Shown here: positions 9,553 through 17,118 of the stretch, one piece after another
How the letters are laid out: each line of letters opens with the position of its first letter
Position numbering within the stretch: position 1 is the stretch's first letter
Source: UMGS1590 sp963558655
GTDB lineage: Bacteria > Bacillota > Peptococcia > Peptococcales > Peptococcaceae
Assembly (NCBI GenBank): GCA_963558655.1
Contig: CAUWHJ010000016.1
Span: forward strand, 1-64,000
DNA: 64,000 nucleotides
Direction of reading: 5' to 3'
Translations under genes and position numbers: made by a program
The notes under the pieces: generated by a model
Databases searched by the model: none
What the model saw: only the letters and a program-made list of their open reading frames with translations
Told to the model about the DNA's origin: nothing

Positions 9553-9570
9553 AGTATTCCTCCTTTGCAT

Positions 9571-9625
9571 AAAAAAAGACACAATGAAGAAAACGCCCTT
9601 TTGGTGGTGTTCTCCATTGTGTCTT
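9571..9625 (-). promoter_or_regulatory. Leader hairpin/attenuator before thiS
   Basis: On the minus strand AAGACACAATG and CATTGTGTCTT pair, with further pairing inside (GAGAACACC region). The stem is followed at once by seven T residues and then the thiS ribosome binding site. It starts about 15 nt after the predicted transcription start. This has the form of an intrinsic terminator inside the thi leader. No conserved TPP riboswitch core is visible, so what would control it is unknown. Confidence 0.65.
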
Positions 9626-9646
9626 ATGTATTCAGTTGTTGTGTTT

Positions 9647-9675
9647 AGAATAGCATATCATTTATTGATTGACAA
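9647..9675 (-). promoter_or_regulatory. Promoter of thiSFGHE
   Basis: Read on the minus strand, TTGTCA (9675-9670) and TATTCT (9652-9647) are 17 bp apart. Transcription would begin near 9640, leaving a leader of about 90 nt before thiS. Confidence 0.6.
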
Positions 9676-9778
9676 GCCCTTGCAATAAATTTCATTGATG
9701 GTTTGTATGTTGTAGTGAATCGTTGGAACCTTTGTTGCTATGTGATGTCTATATGCTGCGTTACTGTAAGGAAAATTA

Positions 9779-9807
9779 TTTCATTACGGCAGTTGAAACG
9801 GTATAAT
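9779..9807 (+). promoter_or_regulatory. Probable promoter of cysK
   Basis: A perfect TATAAT (9802-9807) is preceded at 17 bp by a weak TTTCAT. It lies about 34 bp before the cysK start. Confidence 0.45.
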
Positions 9808-9840
9808 AAAAGCAAATGAACCGTGCAGGAGGGATTTCTT

Positions 9841-10770
9841 ATGAACGTTTATGGTAATATTACGGAACTCATTGGGCATACACCGGTTGTTGCATTGGAA
9901 AAGTTTGAAAAGGAGCAGGGGGTCGGCGCACATCTTTTTGCTAAGCTGGAAGCGTACAATCCAACAGGCAGCATGAAGGACCGTGTGGCGTTGGCCATGA
10001 TCCGCCAGGCAGAAGAAGATGGTTGCTTGGCACCAGGTGGCACCATTATTGAGCCAACCAGCGGCAATACGGGCATTGGCTTAGCGGCTGTGGGTGCGTA
10101 TCTGGGCTATAAGGTGATCATCGTGATGCCAGATTCGATGACGGTGGAACGCAGGAAGATCATGCAAATTTACGGAGCAGAACTTGTGCTCACGCCGGGC
10201 GCAGAGGGAATGAGTGGCGCCATTGCAAAAGCTGAAGAACTGGTCAAGGAGATGGATAATGCCATCGTTGCCGGACAGTTTGAAAATCCAGCTAATCCAC
10301 AGGCGCATATCGACACAACGGGACCGGAACTTTGGCAACAAATGGATGGACAGATTGATATTCTTGTAGCAGGCGTTGGCACAGGCGGGAGCATCAGTGG
10401 CACTGGCCGCTATTTGAAAAATAAGAAAGCCGATATACAAGTTGTTGCCGTAGAGCCAGCCAGCTCTGCCGTGCTCAGCGGTGGTCAAGCGGGGGCACAC
10501 GCACTGCAGGGCCTTGGTGCCGGCTTTGTGCCAAAAGCTCTGGATACGGATATTTATGATGAAGTGATTGCGGTGTCCAATGAAGATGCCCTGAAAATGG
10601 TGGGCACATTGGCTAAAAGTGAGGGCCTCTTTATGGGGATTTCTTCCGCTGCTGCGCTTATTGGTGCTCTTGAGGTGGCGAAACGTCCAGAGAACACTGG
10701 CAAAAACATTGCTGTGCTCCTTCCTGATACCGGTATGCGTTATCTTTCTACAGAAGAAATTTTTGAATAA
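9841..10770 (+). CDS. cysK: Cysteine synthase (O-acetylserine sulfhydrylase)
   Basis: This PLP enzyme makes cysteine from O-acetylserine and sulfide. The 309-aa product has the PLP lysine in NPTGSMKDRVAL near residue 42 and the TSGNTGIGLA motif near 70. The glycine-rich phosphate loop GVGTGGSISGTGRYLK is near 176, and GISSAAAL is near the C terminus. The start is ATG with AGGAGGG 8 nt upstream; an upstream GTG is rejected. It is a stand-alone unit divergent from the thi operon. CysM-type specificity cannot be fully excluded. Confidence 0.92.
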   Translation: MNVYGNITELIGHTPVVALEKFEKEQGVGAHLFAKLEAYNPTGSMKDRVALAMIRQAEEDGCLAPGGTIIEPTSGNTGIGLAAVGAYLGYKVIIVMPDSMTVERRKIMQIYGAELVLTPGAEGMSGAIAKAEELVKEMDNAIVAGQFENPANPQAHIDTTGPELWQQMDGQIDILVAGVGTGGSISGTGRYLKNKKADIQVVAVEPASSAVLSGGQAGAHALQGLGAGFVPKALDTDIYDEVIAVSNEDALKMVGTLAKSEGLFMGISSAAALIGALEVAKRPENTGKNIAVLLPDTGMRYLSTEEIFE

Positions 10771-10886
10771 ACGTTAAAACAGCGCATATGCCAGTGTTGA
10801 TATTGGGCGTACGCGAAAACCGGCTGTTCAAATACAGCGCTTGGCGTTGCTGTGAAAATATTTGCTTAAAAAGAATAGACAAAGAA

Positions 10887-10925
10887 AGAACGCTGTTCCT
10901 TAGAAAAAGGATAGCGTTCTTTTTC
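10887..10925 (+). terminator. Terminator after cysK
   Basis: The stem AAGAACGCTGTTCCT/AGGATAGCGTTCTT has small internal mismatches and ends in TTTTTCTT. It lies about 115 bp beyond cysK; the stretch between holds no gene. Confidence 0.75.
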
Positions 10926-10988
10926 TTATGATGGGCGCAGTTTGGTACACTGAAAAAAAGAATGAATAGTGAGAAAAGGAAAGTGCGC

Positions 10989-11018
10989 TTGACATTTTAT
11001 CTTGGTATCGCTTATACT
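10989..11018 (+). promoter_or_regulatory. Promoter of the XRE-ABC exporter operon
   Basis: A consensus TTGACA (10989-10994) and TATACT (11013-11018) are separated by 18 bp. Confidence 0.7.
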
Positions 11019-11026
11019 GAATGTAT

Positions 11027-11050
11027 AAATGGAAAGTTTACTTTACATTT
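11027..11050 (+). promoter_or_regulatory. Palindrome near the start of transcription, possible XRE operator
   Basis: AATGGAAAGT and ACTTTACATT form an imperfect 10-bp inverted repeat (one mismatch) around a TT centre, placed just after the -10 box. It is a candidate binding site for the XRE regulator encoded immediately downstream (inference). Confidence 0.4.
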
Positions 11051-11068
11051 TGCAGAAGGAGAGAGGTT

Positions 11069-11275
11069 ATGAAAAATCGCCTGGAAGAAATCCGTAAAGC
11101 TCGTGGATTACGCCAGGATGAGTTGGCACATGATTTGGCAGTGTCACGTCAAACCATTAGCTCCTTGGAGAAAGGGCGCTATAATCCGTCTATCGTGTTG
11201 GCGTTCAAAATCGCTCGCTATTTTAATTTAACGATCGAAGAGATTTTTATTTATGAAGAGGAGGATGAGTCATGA
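11069..11275 (+). CDS. XRE-family transcriptional regulator
   Basis: This 68-aa protein is essentially one Cro/C1-type helix-turn-helix: RLEEIRKARGLRQDELAHDL then SRQTISSLEKGRYNPS. Such single-domain regulators commonly precede DUF2178-like membrane proteins and ABC exporters in Bacillota. ATG is preceded by AGAAGGAGAGAGG. Its TGA overlaps the ATG of the next gene (ATGA). It probably controls its own operon through the palindrome in the leader. Confidence 0.88.
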   Translation: MKNRLEEIRKARGLRQDELAHDLAVSRQTISSLEKGRYNPSIVLAFKIARYFNLTIEEIFIYEEEDES

Positions 11276-11709
11276 ATACCGGAAAAAAAGCGAACTATGT
11301 TTGGCTGACGGTTGCCGGCATTGCTATTGTTATAGTAGGATTTATTCTTATGAAAGATTACGCCACCAGCACCGGTGTGATGCAGGTGCTGCCATTTGTT
11401 TGTATTGGCGTTGGCTGTGGTTGCTTTGGCTTGGGCGCAGGTGGATTGTTGCGAGCACGTGCGCTGAAAAATGATCCGGAGCTGGCGTTTGAGCTGGAAG
11501 TTGAAATGAACGATGAACGTCGCATTGCTATTGCCAATGCAGCCAAGGCACGTGCCTATGACGTGATGAGTTATCTTTTTTCTGCTCTTATTATTTGTTT
11601 TGGACTGATGCAGGTGGAATTGGCGGTGATTCTTCTTTTGGTCGCAGCGTTTCTTTTTGTTGAAGGGGTGGCAATTTATCAGATGGTGAAGCTGGAAAAG
11701 AAAATGTAA
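11272..11709 (+). CDS. Small membrane protein, DUF2178-like
   Basis: This 145-aa protein has four predicted membrane helices: about residues 9-27, 37-58, 99-115 and 117-136. A soluble loop between helices 2 and 3 carries EMNDERRIAIANAAKARAYD, the (M/N)DER...A motif typical of DUF2178-type proteins that travel with XRE regulators. The function of that family is not established. It is translationally coupled to the XRE gene and precedes the ABC exporter genes. Confidence 0.75.
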   Translation: MNTGKKANYVWLTVAGIAIVIVGFILMKDYATSTGVMQVLPFVCIGVGCGCFGLGAGGLLRARALKNDPELAFELEVEMNDERRIAIANAAKARAYDVMSYLFSALIICFGLMQVELAVILLLVAAFLFVEGVAIYQMVKLEKKM

Positions 11710-11736
11710 GCTGCGTGGTTTATACGGGAGGGCTTG

Positions 11737-12447
11737 ATGGTGAAATTTGTTATTGAACATTTGTCGAAATGCTTTGAGCATAAGGAAGTATTAAAGGACA
11801 TCAATTTTACCTTTGATGAAGGCAAGATATATGGTTTACTTGGACGAAACGGAGCCGGTAAGACAACACTTTTTAACTGTATTAACCGTGATCTCAAGAT
11901 GGATAGTGGCCGTTTTTACTTACAGGAGAATGGTGAGCGCAGGGATGTGGTAGCAGCGGACATAGGCTATGTGCTTTCGACGCCAACTGTGCCAGAGTTT
12001 CTCACAGGACGGGAATTTTTGAAATTTTTCTTGGAGATCAACGAAGAAACGCTCGAACAGGTGAAAAGCATTGATGAGTATTTCGATCTCATCAGCATTG
12101 CACCGGAGGACAGAGACAGGCTCCTCAAAGATTATTCTCATGGCATGAAAAACAAGATGCAGATGTTGGTTAATATCATTGCAGAACCGGCTGTTCTGCT
12201 GCTTGATGAGCCGCTCACTTCGTTAGATGTGGTTGTGGCAGAGGAGATGAAGCAGCTTTTACGCAACTTGAAGCAGGGACGCCTCATCATTCTTTCCACA
12301 CATATTATGGATTTGGCGCTGAGTTTGTGCGATGAGATTGTGTTGCTCAATCATGGCGAGTTAGAAGTGGTTGAACAGTCCGATTTAGATAACGAAGAAT
12401 TTAGAGAAAAGATCATTCAAGCGCTGCGGGGTGAAGAGTATGCTTAA
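11737..12447 (+). CDS. ABC transporter ATP-binding protein
   Basis: This is a nucleotide-binding subunit of 236 aa. Walker A is GRNGAGKTT near residue 36. The signature helix is a degenerate YSHGMKNK in place of LSGGQ, as in many ABC-2 exporters. Walker B is LLLDEPLTSLD and the switch His is in STHIMD. ATG is chosen next to GGGAGGG. It overlaps the downstream permease gene by 8 bp, so the two form one transporter, probably an exporter of unknown substrate. Confidence 0.9.
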   Translation: MVKFVIEHLSKCFEHKEVLKDINFTFDEGKIYGLLGRNGAGKTTLFNCINRDLKMDSGRFYLQENGERRDVVAADIGYVLSTPTVPEFLTGREFLKFFLEINEETLEQVKSIDEYFDLISIAPEDRDRLLKDYSHGMKNKMQMLVNIIAEPAVLLLDEPLTSLDVVVAEEMKQLLRNLKQGRLIILSTHIMDLALSLCDEIVLLNHGELEVVEQSDLDNEEFREKIIQALRGEEYA

Positions 12448-14017
12448 AACATTAAAAATCTCGTTCGCTCTGAAAAATACCTATCGTGTCAACAGTATTC
12501 TCTATTCCTTGAAGCAGATTCCGCTTTTGAAGCGCGTGCTTCCGGAAGCACTTTATCGGGTGCGTGGTTTTAAGCTGCTTGCCAATGTGCTTTCGGTGTT
12601 GTGGGAAATTTTTTCAACGTTTATTGGGAAATTCATCTATCTTTTATGTATCATCGGTGGTGCATCGCTGTTGTATCAGGATTTGCCGAAAGAGCAAGCG
12701 ATGCTTCATGTGTTATTTTTCTTAACGGTGGTAGGTTGTCTGACGAACACTAAAATGTTTAATCCCTCAAAAGATAAATATTACGCCATGATTCTCATGC
12801 GCATGGACGCACGGGCGTATACCTTGGTGAATTATCTCTATGCTATGCTCAAGGTCGTCATTGGGTTCTTGCCATTCACTCTTCTTTTTGGACTAAAGAG
12901 TGGGCTGCCGTTGTGGTTTTGTTGTGTGCTGCCGTTTGGCATTGGTGGCATGAAATTGTTTGCCACAGCGCTTCGTTTGTGGCACTATGAGAAAACTGGC
13001 AAAGTGTATATGGAAAGCAATCTATCCAAATACGACTTGCTTGCGCTTGCGGCGTTTTTGGCTGTGGCCTTTTTGCTGCCAGCTTTTCACTTGGCGCTGC
13101 CGGTGGGTGCTGCCATGGTGCTCTTTCTTCTTTGCGTGCCGCTGGGGATTGTTGGCTTGGTTAAAGTGGTGCGCTTCCGTGCATATCAGGAAGTCAATAA
13201 AACTTTATTGCATGGTTTGAGTGATTTAATGGACGCTTCTGCGCGGGCAAAAATTGTTAAACAAGCGAATGAGAACAGAATTTCGGCAGACACCACCATC
13301 ACCAGCAATCGCCATGGTTTTGAGTATTTGAACGAGCTTTTTATCAAAAGGCATCGCAAAATTCTTTGGCAATCGACCAAGAAAATTTCTTTTGTTTGTT
13401 TGGCGCTCGTTGCTCTTGCCCTACTTGCGATGCAGATGCAGCCTGTTCTTAAACCGGTGCTCAATGAAATGATTTTAAGCTGGCTGCCCTATTTCGTATT
13501 CATCATGTATGCCATCAATCGAGGCACAAGTTTTACGCAAGCACTCTTTATGAATTGCGACCATAGCCTGTTGACTTATGCGTTCTACAAAGAACCACAT
13601 CATATCTTGCGGTTATTCCGTATTCGTCTGCGTGAAATTATGAAGATCAATGCTGTTCCGGCCTTGATTATTGGTTGTGGTTTGGCGCTGATTCTTTATG
13701 CCAGCGGTGGAACGAGCGAGCTGGGAAACTATGTTGTGCTCATTGTTTCAATTCTTTGCATGAGTCTCTTTTTCTCAATACATTATCTAGTGATCTACTA
13801 CCTGCTACAACCCTACAATGCTGGTACAGAAATCAAGAGTGGAACGTATCGCCTGGTTGTAAGCTTAACTTATCTTGTTTGCCTTGCTTTTATGCAGCTG
13901 CGTATGTCTATTTTACTTTTTGGCATGATGACGATAGCTTTCTGTGTATTATATAGCATTGTTGCGAGTATTCTTGTGTATCGGTTGGCACCGACAACAT
14001 TTCGCATAAGGAGCTAA
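12440..14017 (+). CDS. ABC exporter permease-like membrane protein
   Basis: This 525-aa protein has many hydrophobic segments: around 45-65, 85-105, 140-175, 200-245, 305-325, 340-360, 405-430 and 440-525. It resembles the putative ABC exporter permeases of Clostridia, which carry an N-terminal FALKNTYRVNSILYSLKQIP segment. It is paired with the ATP-binding subunit by an 8-bp overlap. ATG is used; a GTG three codons upstream is possible. Substrate is unknown; bacteriocin, lipid or peptide export would all fit. Confidence 0.75.
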   Translation: MLKTLKISFALKNTYRVNSILYSLKQIPLLKRVLPEALYRVRGFKLLANVLSVLWEIFSTFIGKFIYLLCIIGGASLLYQDLPKEQAMLHVLFFLTVVGCLTNTKMFNPSKDKYYAMILMRMDARAYTLVNYLYAMLKVVIGFLPFTLLFGLKSGLPLWFCCVLPFGIGGMKLFATALRLWHYEKTGKVYMESNLSKYDLLALAAFLAVAFLLPAFHLALPVGAAMVLFLLCVPLGIVGLVKVVRFRAYQEVNKTLLHGLSDLMDASARAKIVKQANENRISADTTITSNRHGFEYLNELFIKRHRKILWQSTKKISFVCLALVALALLAMQMQPVLKPVLNEMILSWLPYFVFIMYAINRGTSFTQALFMNCDHSLLTYAFYKEPHHILRLFRIRLREIMKINAVPALIIGCGLALILYASGGTSELGNYVVLIVSILCMSLFFSIHYLVIYYLLQPYNAGTEIKSGTYRLVVSLTYLVCLAFMQLRMSILLFGMMTIAFCVLYSIVASILVYRLAPTTFRIRS

Positions 14018-14023
14018 GAATGC

Positions 14024-14060
14024 AAAACGACCACCTTTTTTGAAAGGGTGGTCGTTTTTT
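14024..14060 (+). terminator. Terminator of the XRE-ABC exporter operon
   Basis: The stem AAAACGACCACCTTT/AAGGGTGGTCGTTTT is followed by a T run, a few bases after the permease stop. It also insulates the marR promoter next door. Confidence 0.9.
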
Positions 14061-14061
14061 G

Positions 14062-14090
14062 TTGACCTAGTAGTAATAAGTTACTATAAT
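14062..14090 (+). promoter_or_regulatory. Promoter of the marR operon
   Basis: TTGACC (14062-14067) and a perfect TATAAT (14085-14090) are 17 bp apart. The spacer is filled by one arm of a long inverted repeat. Confidence 0.8.
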
Positions 14091-14117
14091 AAAGATGTGG
14101 TAACTTATTACTACTAG
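14067..14117 (+). promoter_or_regulatory. 18-bp inverted repeat, probable MarR operator pair
   Basis: CTAGTAGTAATAAGTTAC (14067-14084) is repeated perfectly in inverted form at 14100-14117. Each arm contains its own smaller dyad, TAGTAA-4-TTACTA on the left, of the size bound by a MarR dimer. The left copy fills the promoter spacer and the right copy lies just past the transcription start. Bound protein would block RNA polymerase, so autorepression by the adjacent MarR is likely (inference). Confidence 0.7.
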
Positions 14118-14128
14118 GGGGCTATATT

Positions 14129-14608
14129 ATGTGGGATACTTTATTTGATGCGTATGCTTGTGACACAGAACATCAAAAACAGGCTATTTTTACGAGCCTT
14201 TTCGTATTGCAAAATCGTATGCAGACGGCTGGTGATAAATTGCAAACGGAAATTTCAATGAAGCAGTGGTTGCTTTTAGCGATGGTTGAATGTTGTCCGC
14301 CACCGCGCACACTGACACACATTGGCAGGCTGATGGGGTGTTCCCGGCAAAATGTGAAAAAATTGGCGCAGGCTTTGGAACGCAAAGGATTTGTACGACT
14401 TGAAAGTAGCAGCAACAATGCAGTAGAGGTGGTGCTTACGGAAGCGGCGCGGCGTTATACTGCCGAAAGTGAGGCGCGCCATGCACAGGCGCTGGCGCTG
14501 CTCTTTGCTGATTTTTCAGAGGATGATATTACTATGCTTTTTCAGCTTTATCGCAAACTTTACGCTGGTATGGACCGTGTGGAGCGGTATGTACAGGAGG
14601 ATGTGTGA
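14129..14608 (+). CDS. MarR-family transcriptional regulator
   Basis: This 159-aa protein has a winged-helix core: ISMKQWLLLAMVE, then TLTHIGRLMGCSRQNVKKLAQALERKGFVRLE, the MarR recognition-helix layout. A wing follows, then a C-terminal dimerisation helix pair. AGGGGG precedes the ATG. The gene is directly downstream of a promoter overlapped by a long inverted repeat, so it probably represses itself and the coupled membrane-protein gene. The ligand is unknown. Confidence 0.9.
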   Translation: MWDTLFDAYACDTEHQKQAIFTSLFVLQNRMQTAGDKLQTEISMKQWLLLAMVECCPPPRTLTHIGRLMGCSRQNVKKLAQALERKGFVRLESSSNNAVEVVLTEAARRYTAESEARHAQALALLFADFSEDDITMLFQLYRKLYAGMDRVERYVQEDV

Positions 14609-15471
14609 TGAAACATAAGATAAAGCATGGTTTTATGGTGGGTAGCGTGGTTCTCCTTTTGTTGATGAGTGGTGTTTTAGTATGGTTTCGTGTGTCATAC
14701 TCACCACTCAAAAAAACGTTTAACCATGATGTGGAATTGGTGAAGCAGACACAAGCGAAAGCACAGGGGGTGTTGAGCCATCAGGATATTGCACATCTGC
14801 CAGATGTACTTCAACGTTATCTGGCGCATTGCGGTTATCTGGGTCAGCCAAAGATGTCTTGGCTGACCATTCGTTATGAAGATGTGGCTTTCATACAACA
14901 TCAAAACGAACCGGCGCTTCGTATTGACTATACGCAAATAAACACAGCTTCTACGCCAACGCGTCTTGCCTTTATTGATAGCAGCCTTTATGGTGTGCCG
15001 TTTGAAGGATATGATTACTATTTAGACGGTGAAGGTGGCATGAAGGGTATGCTTGGCAAGGTGGTCACCCTTTTCGACCAACGTGGGGTGGCGATGGACC
15101 AGGCTGCGCTTGTGACTTATTTGGCGGAGAGCCTTTTTATACCAAGTGCCCTTTTGAATGAGAACATCATTTTTGACGAAGTGGACGAACATACTGTGCG
15201 TGCAAGTATTACCGCCTATGGTCAACAAGCGAGCGGCACGTTTTTGTTTAATGATGATGACGAAATGATTTGCTTTATCACAAAAGATCGTAGCATGACG
15301 GAAGAAGATGGCACCATGACCAACACGCCATGGTCGGCTAGATGTGGTGATTATCAGCTTTCAAGTAACGGTTTTCTGCAACCAACCACGTTTAGCGCTA
15401 CCTGGCATTTGCCAAAGGGTGAGTTTACTTATTTTGATGGTAAAGTGAAAAGCATGACTTATGACACTTAA
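14608..15471 (+). CDS. Membrane-anchored protein, DUF6544-like
   Basis: This 287-aa protein has one N-terminal hydrophobic segment (about residues 8-28), probably a membrane anchor with the bulk outside. The body carries DVLQRYLAHCG near 70 and LYGVPFEGYDYYLDGEGGMKGMLGKVVTL near 130, features I associate with DUF6544-type proteins of unknown function. It starts one base inside the marR stop (TGATG), so it is coupled to and controlled with marR. Confidence 0.7.
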   Translation: MKHKIKHGFMVGSVVLLLLMSGVLVWFRVSYSPLKKTFNHDVELVKQTQAKAQGVLSHQDIAHLPDVLQRYLAHCGYLGQPKMSWLTIRYEDVAFIQHQNEPALRIDYTQINTASTPTRLAFIDSSLYGVPFEGYDYYLDGEGGMKGMLGKVVTLFDQRGVAMDQAALVTYLAESLFIPSALLNENIIFDEVDEHTVRASITAYGQQASGTFLFNDDDEMICFITKDRSMTEEDGTMTNTPWSARCGDYQLSSNGFLQPTTFSATWHLPKGEFTYFDGKVKSMTYDT

Positions 15472-15537
15472 ATTGGCGCAACAGCGTGTTGCTTTGCGGC
15501 ATCGACAGAGAATGTTACAATGGAGACGAGGTGATAT

Positions 15538-15978
15538 ATGATGGAAACCAAAGACATTCTTTTGGCATTACGTACTAAGCATGGTCTTTCACAAGATGAA
15601 CTGGCAGAAAAAATTCATGTGACCCGCCAAGCTGTATCACGTTGGGAAAACGCCGAAACCGTACCCAACATCGAAACCCTTAAAGCACTCTCTAAGTTGT
15701 TTGATGTATCAATCAATACCCTTCTTGGCAGCCCGCGTCAACTTGTTTGCCAATGTTGCGGTATGCCATTAGAAGATGGAACAATGAGTCGCGAGCCAGA
15801 TAATAGTTTCAATGAAAATTATTGCAAATGGTGCTATGCTGACGGTAAATTTGCTTATGATAGCATGGAAGAACTCATTGCTTTTCTTGAACAGCACATG
15901 GCAACAGACGACTGGCCTGCGGAGAAAGTGCGCGCTTATTTAGAGGAGCGACTGCCAAAGCTGGAGCATTGGAAATAG
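15538..15978 (+). CDS. XRE regulator fused to a zinc-ribbon domain
   Basis: The first 65 residues are a Cro/C1 helix-turn-helix (SQDELAEKIHVTRQAVSRWENAE...). A C-terminal domain follows with VCQCCGMPLEDG...NENYCKWCYADGKF, the putative zinc-ribbon family in which two CxxC pairs bind Zn. The N-terminal ATG is doubled (ATGATG), and either may be used. It stands alone between the marR unit and a terminator. Its target is not evident. Confidence 0.85.
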   Translation: MMETKDILLALRTKHGLSQDELAEKIHVTRQAVSRWENAETVPNIETLKALSKLFDVSINTLLGSPRQLVCQCCGMPLEDGTMSREPDNSFNENYCKWCYADGKFAYDSMEELIAFLEQHMATDDWPAEKVRAYLEERLPKLEHWK

Positions 15979-16015
15979 AAAAAAGGAGGTTTTCGTTTGG
16001 AAACCTCCTTTTTTC
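15979..16015 (+). terminator. Terminator after the XRE-zinc ribbon gene
   Basis: AAAAAGGAGGTTT and AAACCTCCTTTTT pair around an 8-nt loop, followed by T-rich sequence. Confidence 0.88.
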
Positions 16016-16049
16016 TATTTTGAAATATGAGATCGTGTTTAAGTAAAAT

Positions 16050-16967
16050 TTATTGTGCTCGATATTGTTCAATTTCTTTACTTAAGTAATTTACTATAAT
16101 TTTTTCGATACGTGTCAGAGATGTGTCACTATGTATCCAACCGATGATATAGGGATGGGAAAAATCAGAAACATGCAGAAAGGTGAGACCAGTGAATTGT
16201 TTAATATTGCATATTTCATTAAGTGATGGCATGAGTGTTACAGCGTTGGAGTTGTGTAGTAGGTCTCGATACATATCCCGATCGTCTGTTTGGATTAAAT
16301 GATAATTTGGATTTTCTTGCAATAGGGAGCGATGATGCGCTTTGGTAAAATCAGTTTTATAGTAATTTAGGAATGGATATTGAAGCACATCTTTTATCGA
16401 AATTATAGGTTGTTTTGTTAGTGGATGGTTTTCGTGGACGACAAAGAGCATATTGCCTTCGAAAAGTTTGGAGAAAATTAGATTGTAACGTTCGATTGTT
16501 TTTGTAAAGTAGGCTGCGTCAATGTCGGAATAGTGAATGAGGCCAAGATCATGTTGCCCTTGCGCAACATTTCGTACAATGTCAGAACTTTTTTCGTCTG
16601 TTCCATTTACGATAATGTCAGGATATGTGGATTGAAGCCGGATAAGCGTGGGCAAAAATAGTGATGCTTTTGTGTGCAATGATACTCCAATAGTGATTTC
16701 ACCGCTTGTAGAGAAATTTTGATCCAGATGATGTAGCTTTTTTATATTTTCTTCGATTTCATTCATCAGATGAAGTGCTTCTTCACCTTCTTCGGTAAAT
16801 GTTACACCGTTGTGGTGGCGTATCAATAAAGCGCAGCCAAGTTCTTCTTCCAGGTTTTTTATTGCAATGCTGATAGAGGGTGCTGATACAAAAAGTTTTT
16901 CTGCGGCCTGTGTGATGGAACCGTATTGATGAATGGCAAGCATATATTGAATCTGGTTTAAGTTCAT
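16050..16967 (-). CDS. LysR-family transcriptional regulator
   Basis: This 305-aa protein has the LysR N-terminal winged HTH (MNLNQIQYMLAIHQYGSITQAAEKLFVSAPSISIAIKNLE) and a C-terminal periplasmic-binding-like effector domain. It lies downstream of, and in the same direction as, the AprAB-like/DASS genes, but a terminator separates it from them. It therefore probably has its own promoter. Inferred role: substrate-responsive control of that module. Confidence 0.9.
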   Translation of the reverse strand: MNLNQIQYMLAIHQYGSITQAAEKLFVSAPSISIAIKNLEEELGCALLIRHHNGVTFTEEGEEALHLMNEIEENIKKLHHLDQNFSTSGEITIGVSLHTKASLFLPTLIRLQSTYPDIIVNGTDEKSSDIVRNVAQGQHDLGLIHYSDIDAAYFTKTIERYNLIFSKLFEGNMLFVVHENHPLTKQPIISIKDVLQYPFLNYYKTDFTKAHHRSLLQENPNYHLIQTDDRDMYRDLLHNSNAVTLMPSLNEICNIKQFTGLTFLHVSDFSHPYIIGWIHSDTSLTRIEKIIVNYLSKEIEQYRAQ

Positions 16968-17037
16968 GTTTTCCCCTCGCTTTAATTTTTACTCTGATTA
17001 GCATATCATAAGGGAACATTTTGTGATAGTTATTTTA

Positions 17038-17075
17038 TAAGAAAAAGGTCCGTCAATTTCAACGGACCTTTTTCT
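17038..17075 (-). terminator. Terminator after the DASS transporter gene
   Basis: The 15-bp stem AAGAAAAAGGTCCGT/ACGGACCTTTTTCTT has an 8-nt loop and is A-rich on one flank and T-rich on the other. It separates the transporter gene from lysR on the minus strand. Confidence 0.85.
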
Positions 17076-17118
17076 TATAAATTTATTTGTGTTCATTAGA
17101 GTATTGGAAGAAAAATTT

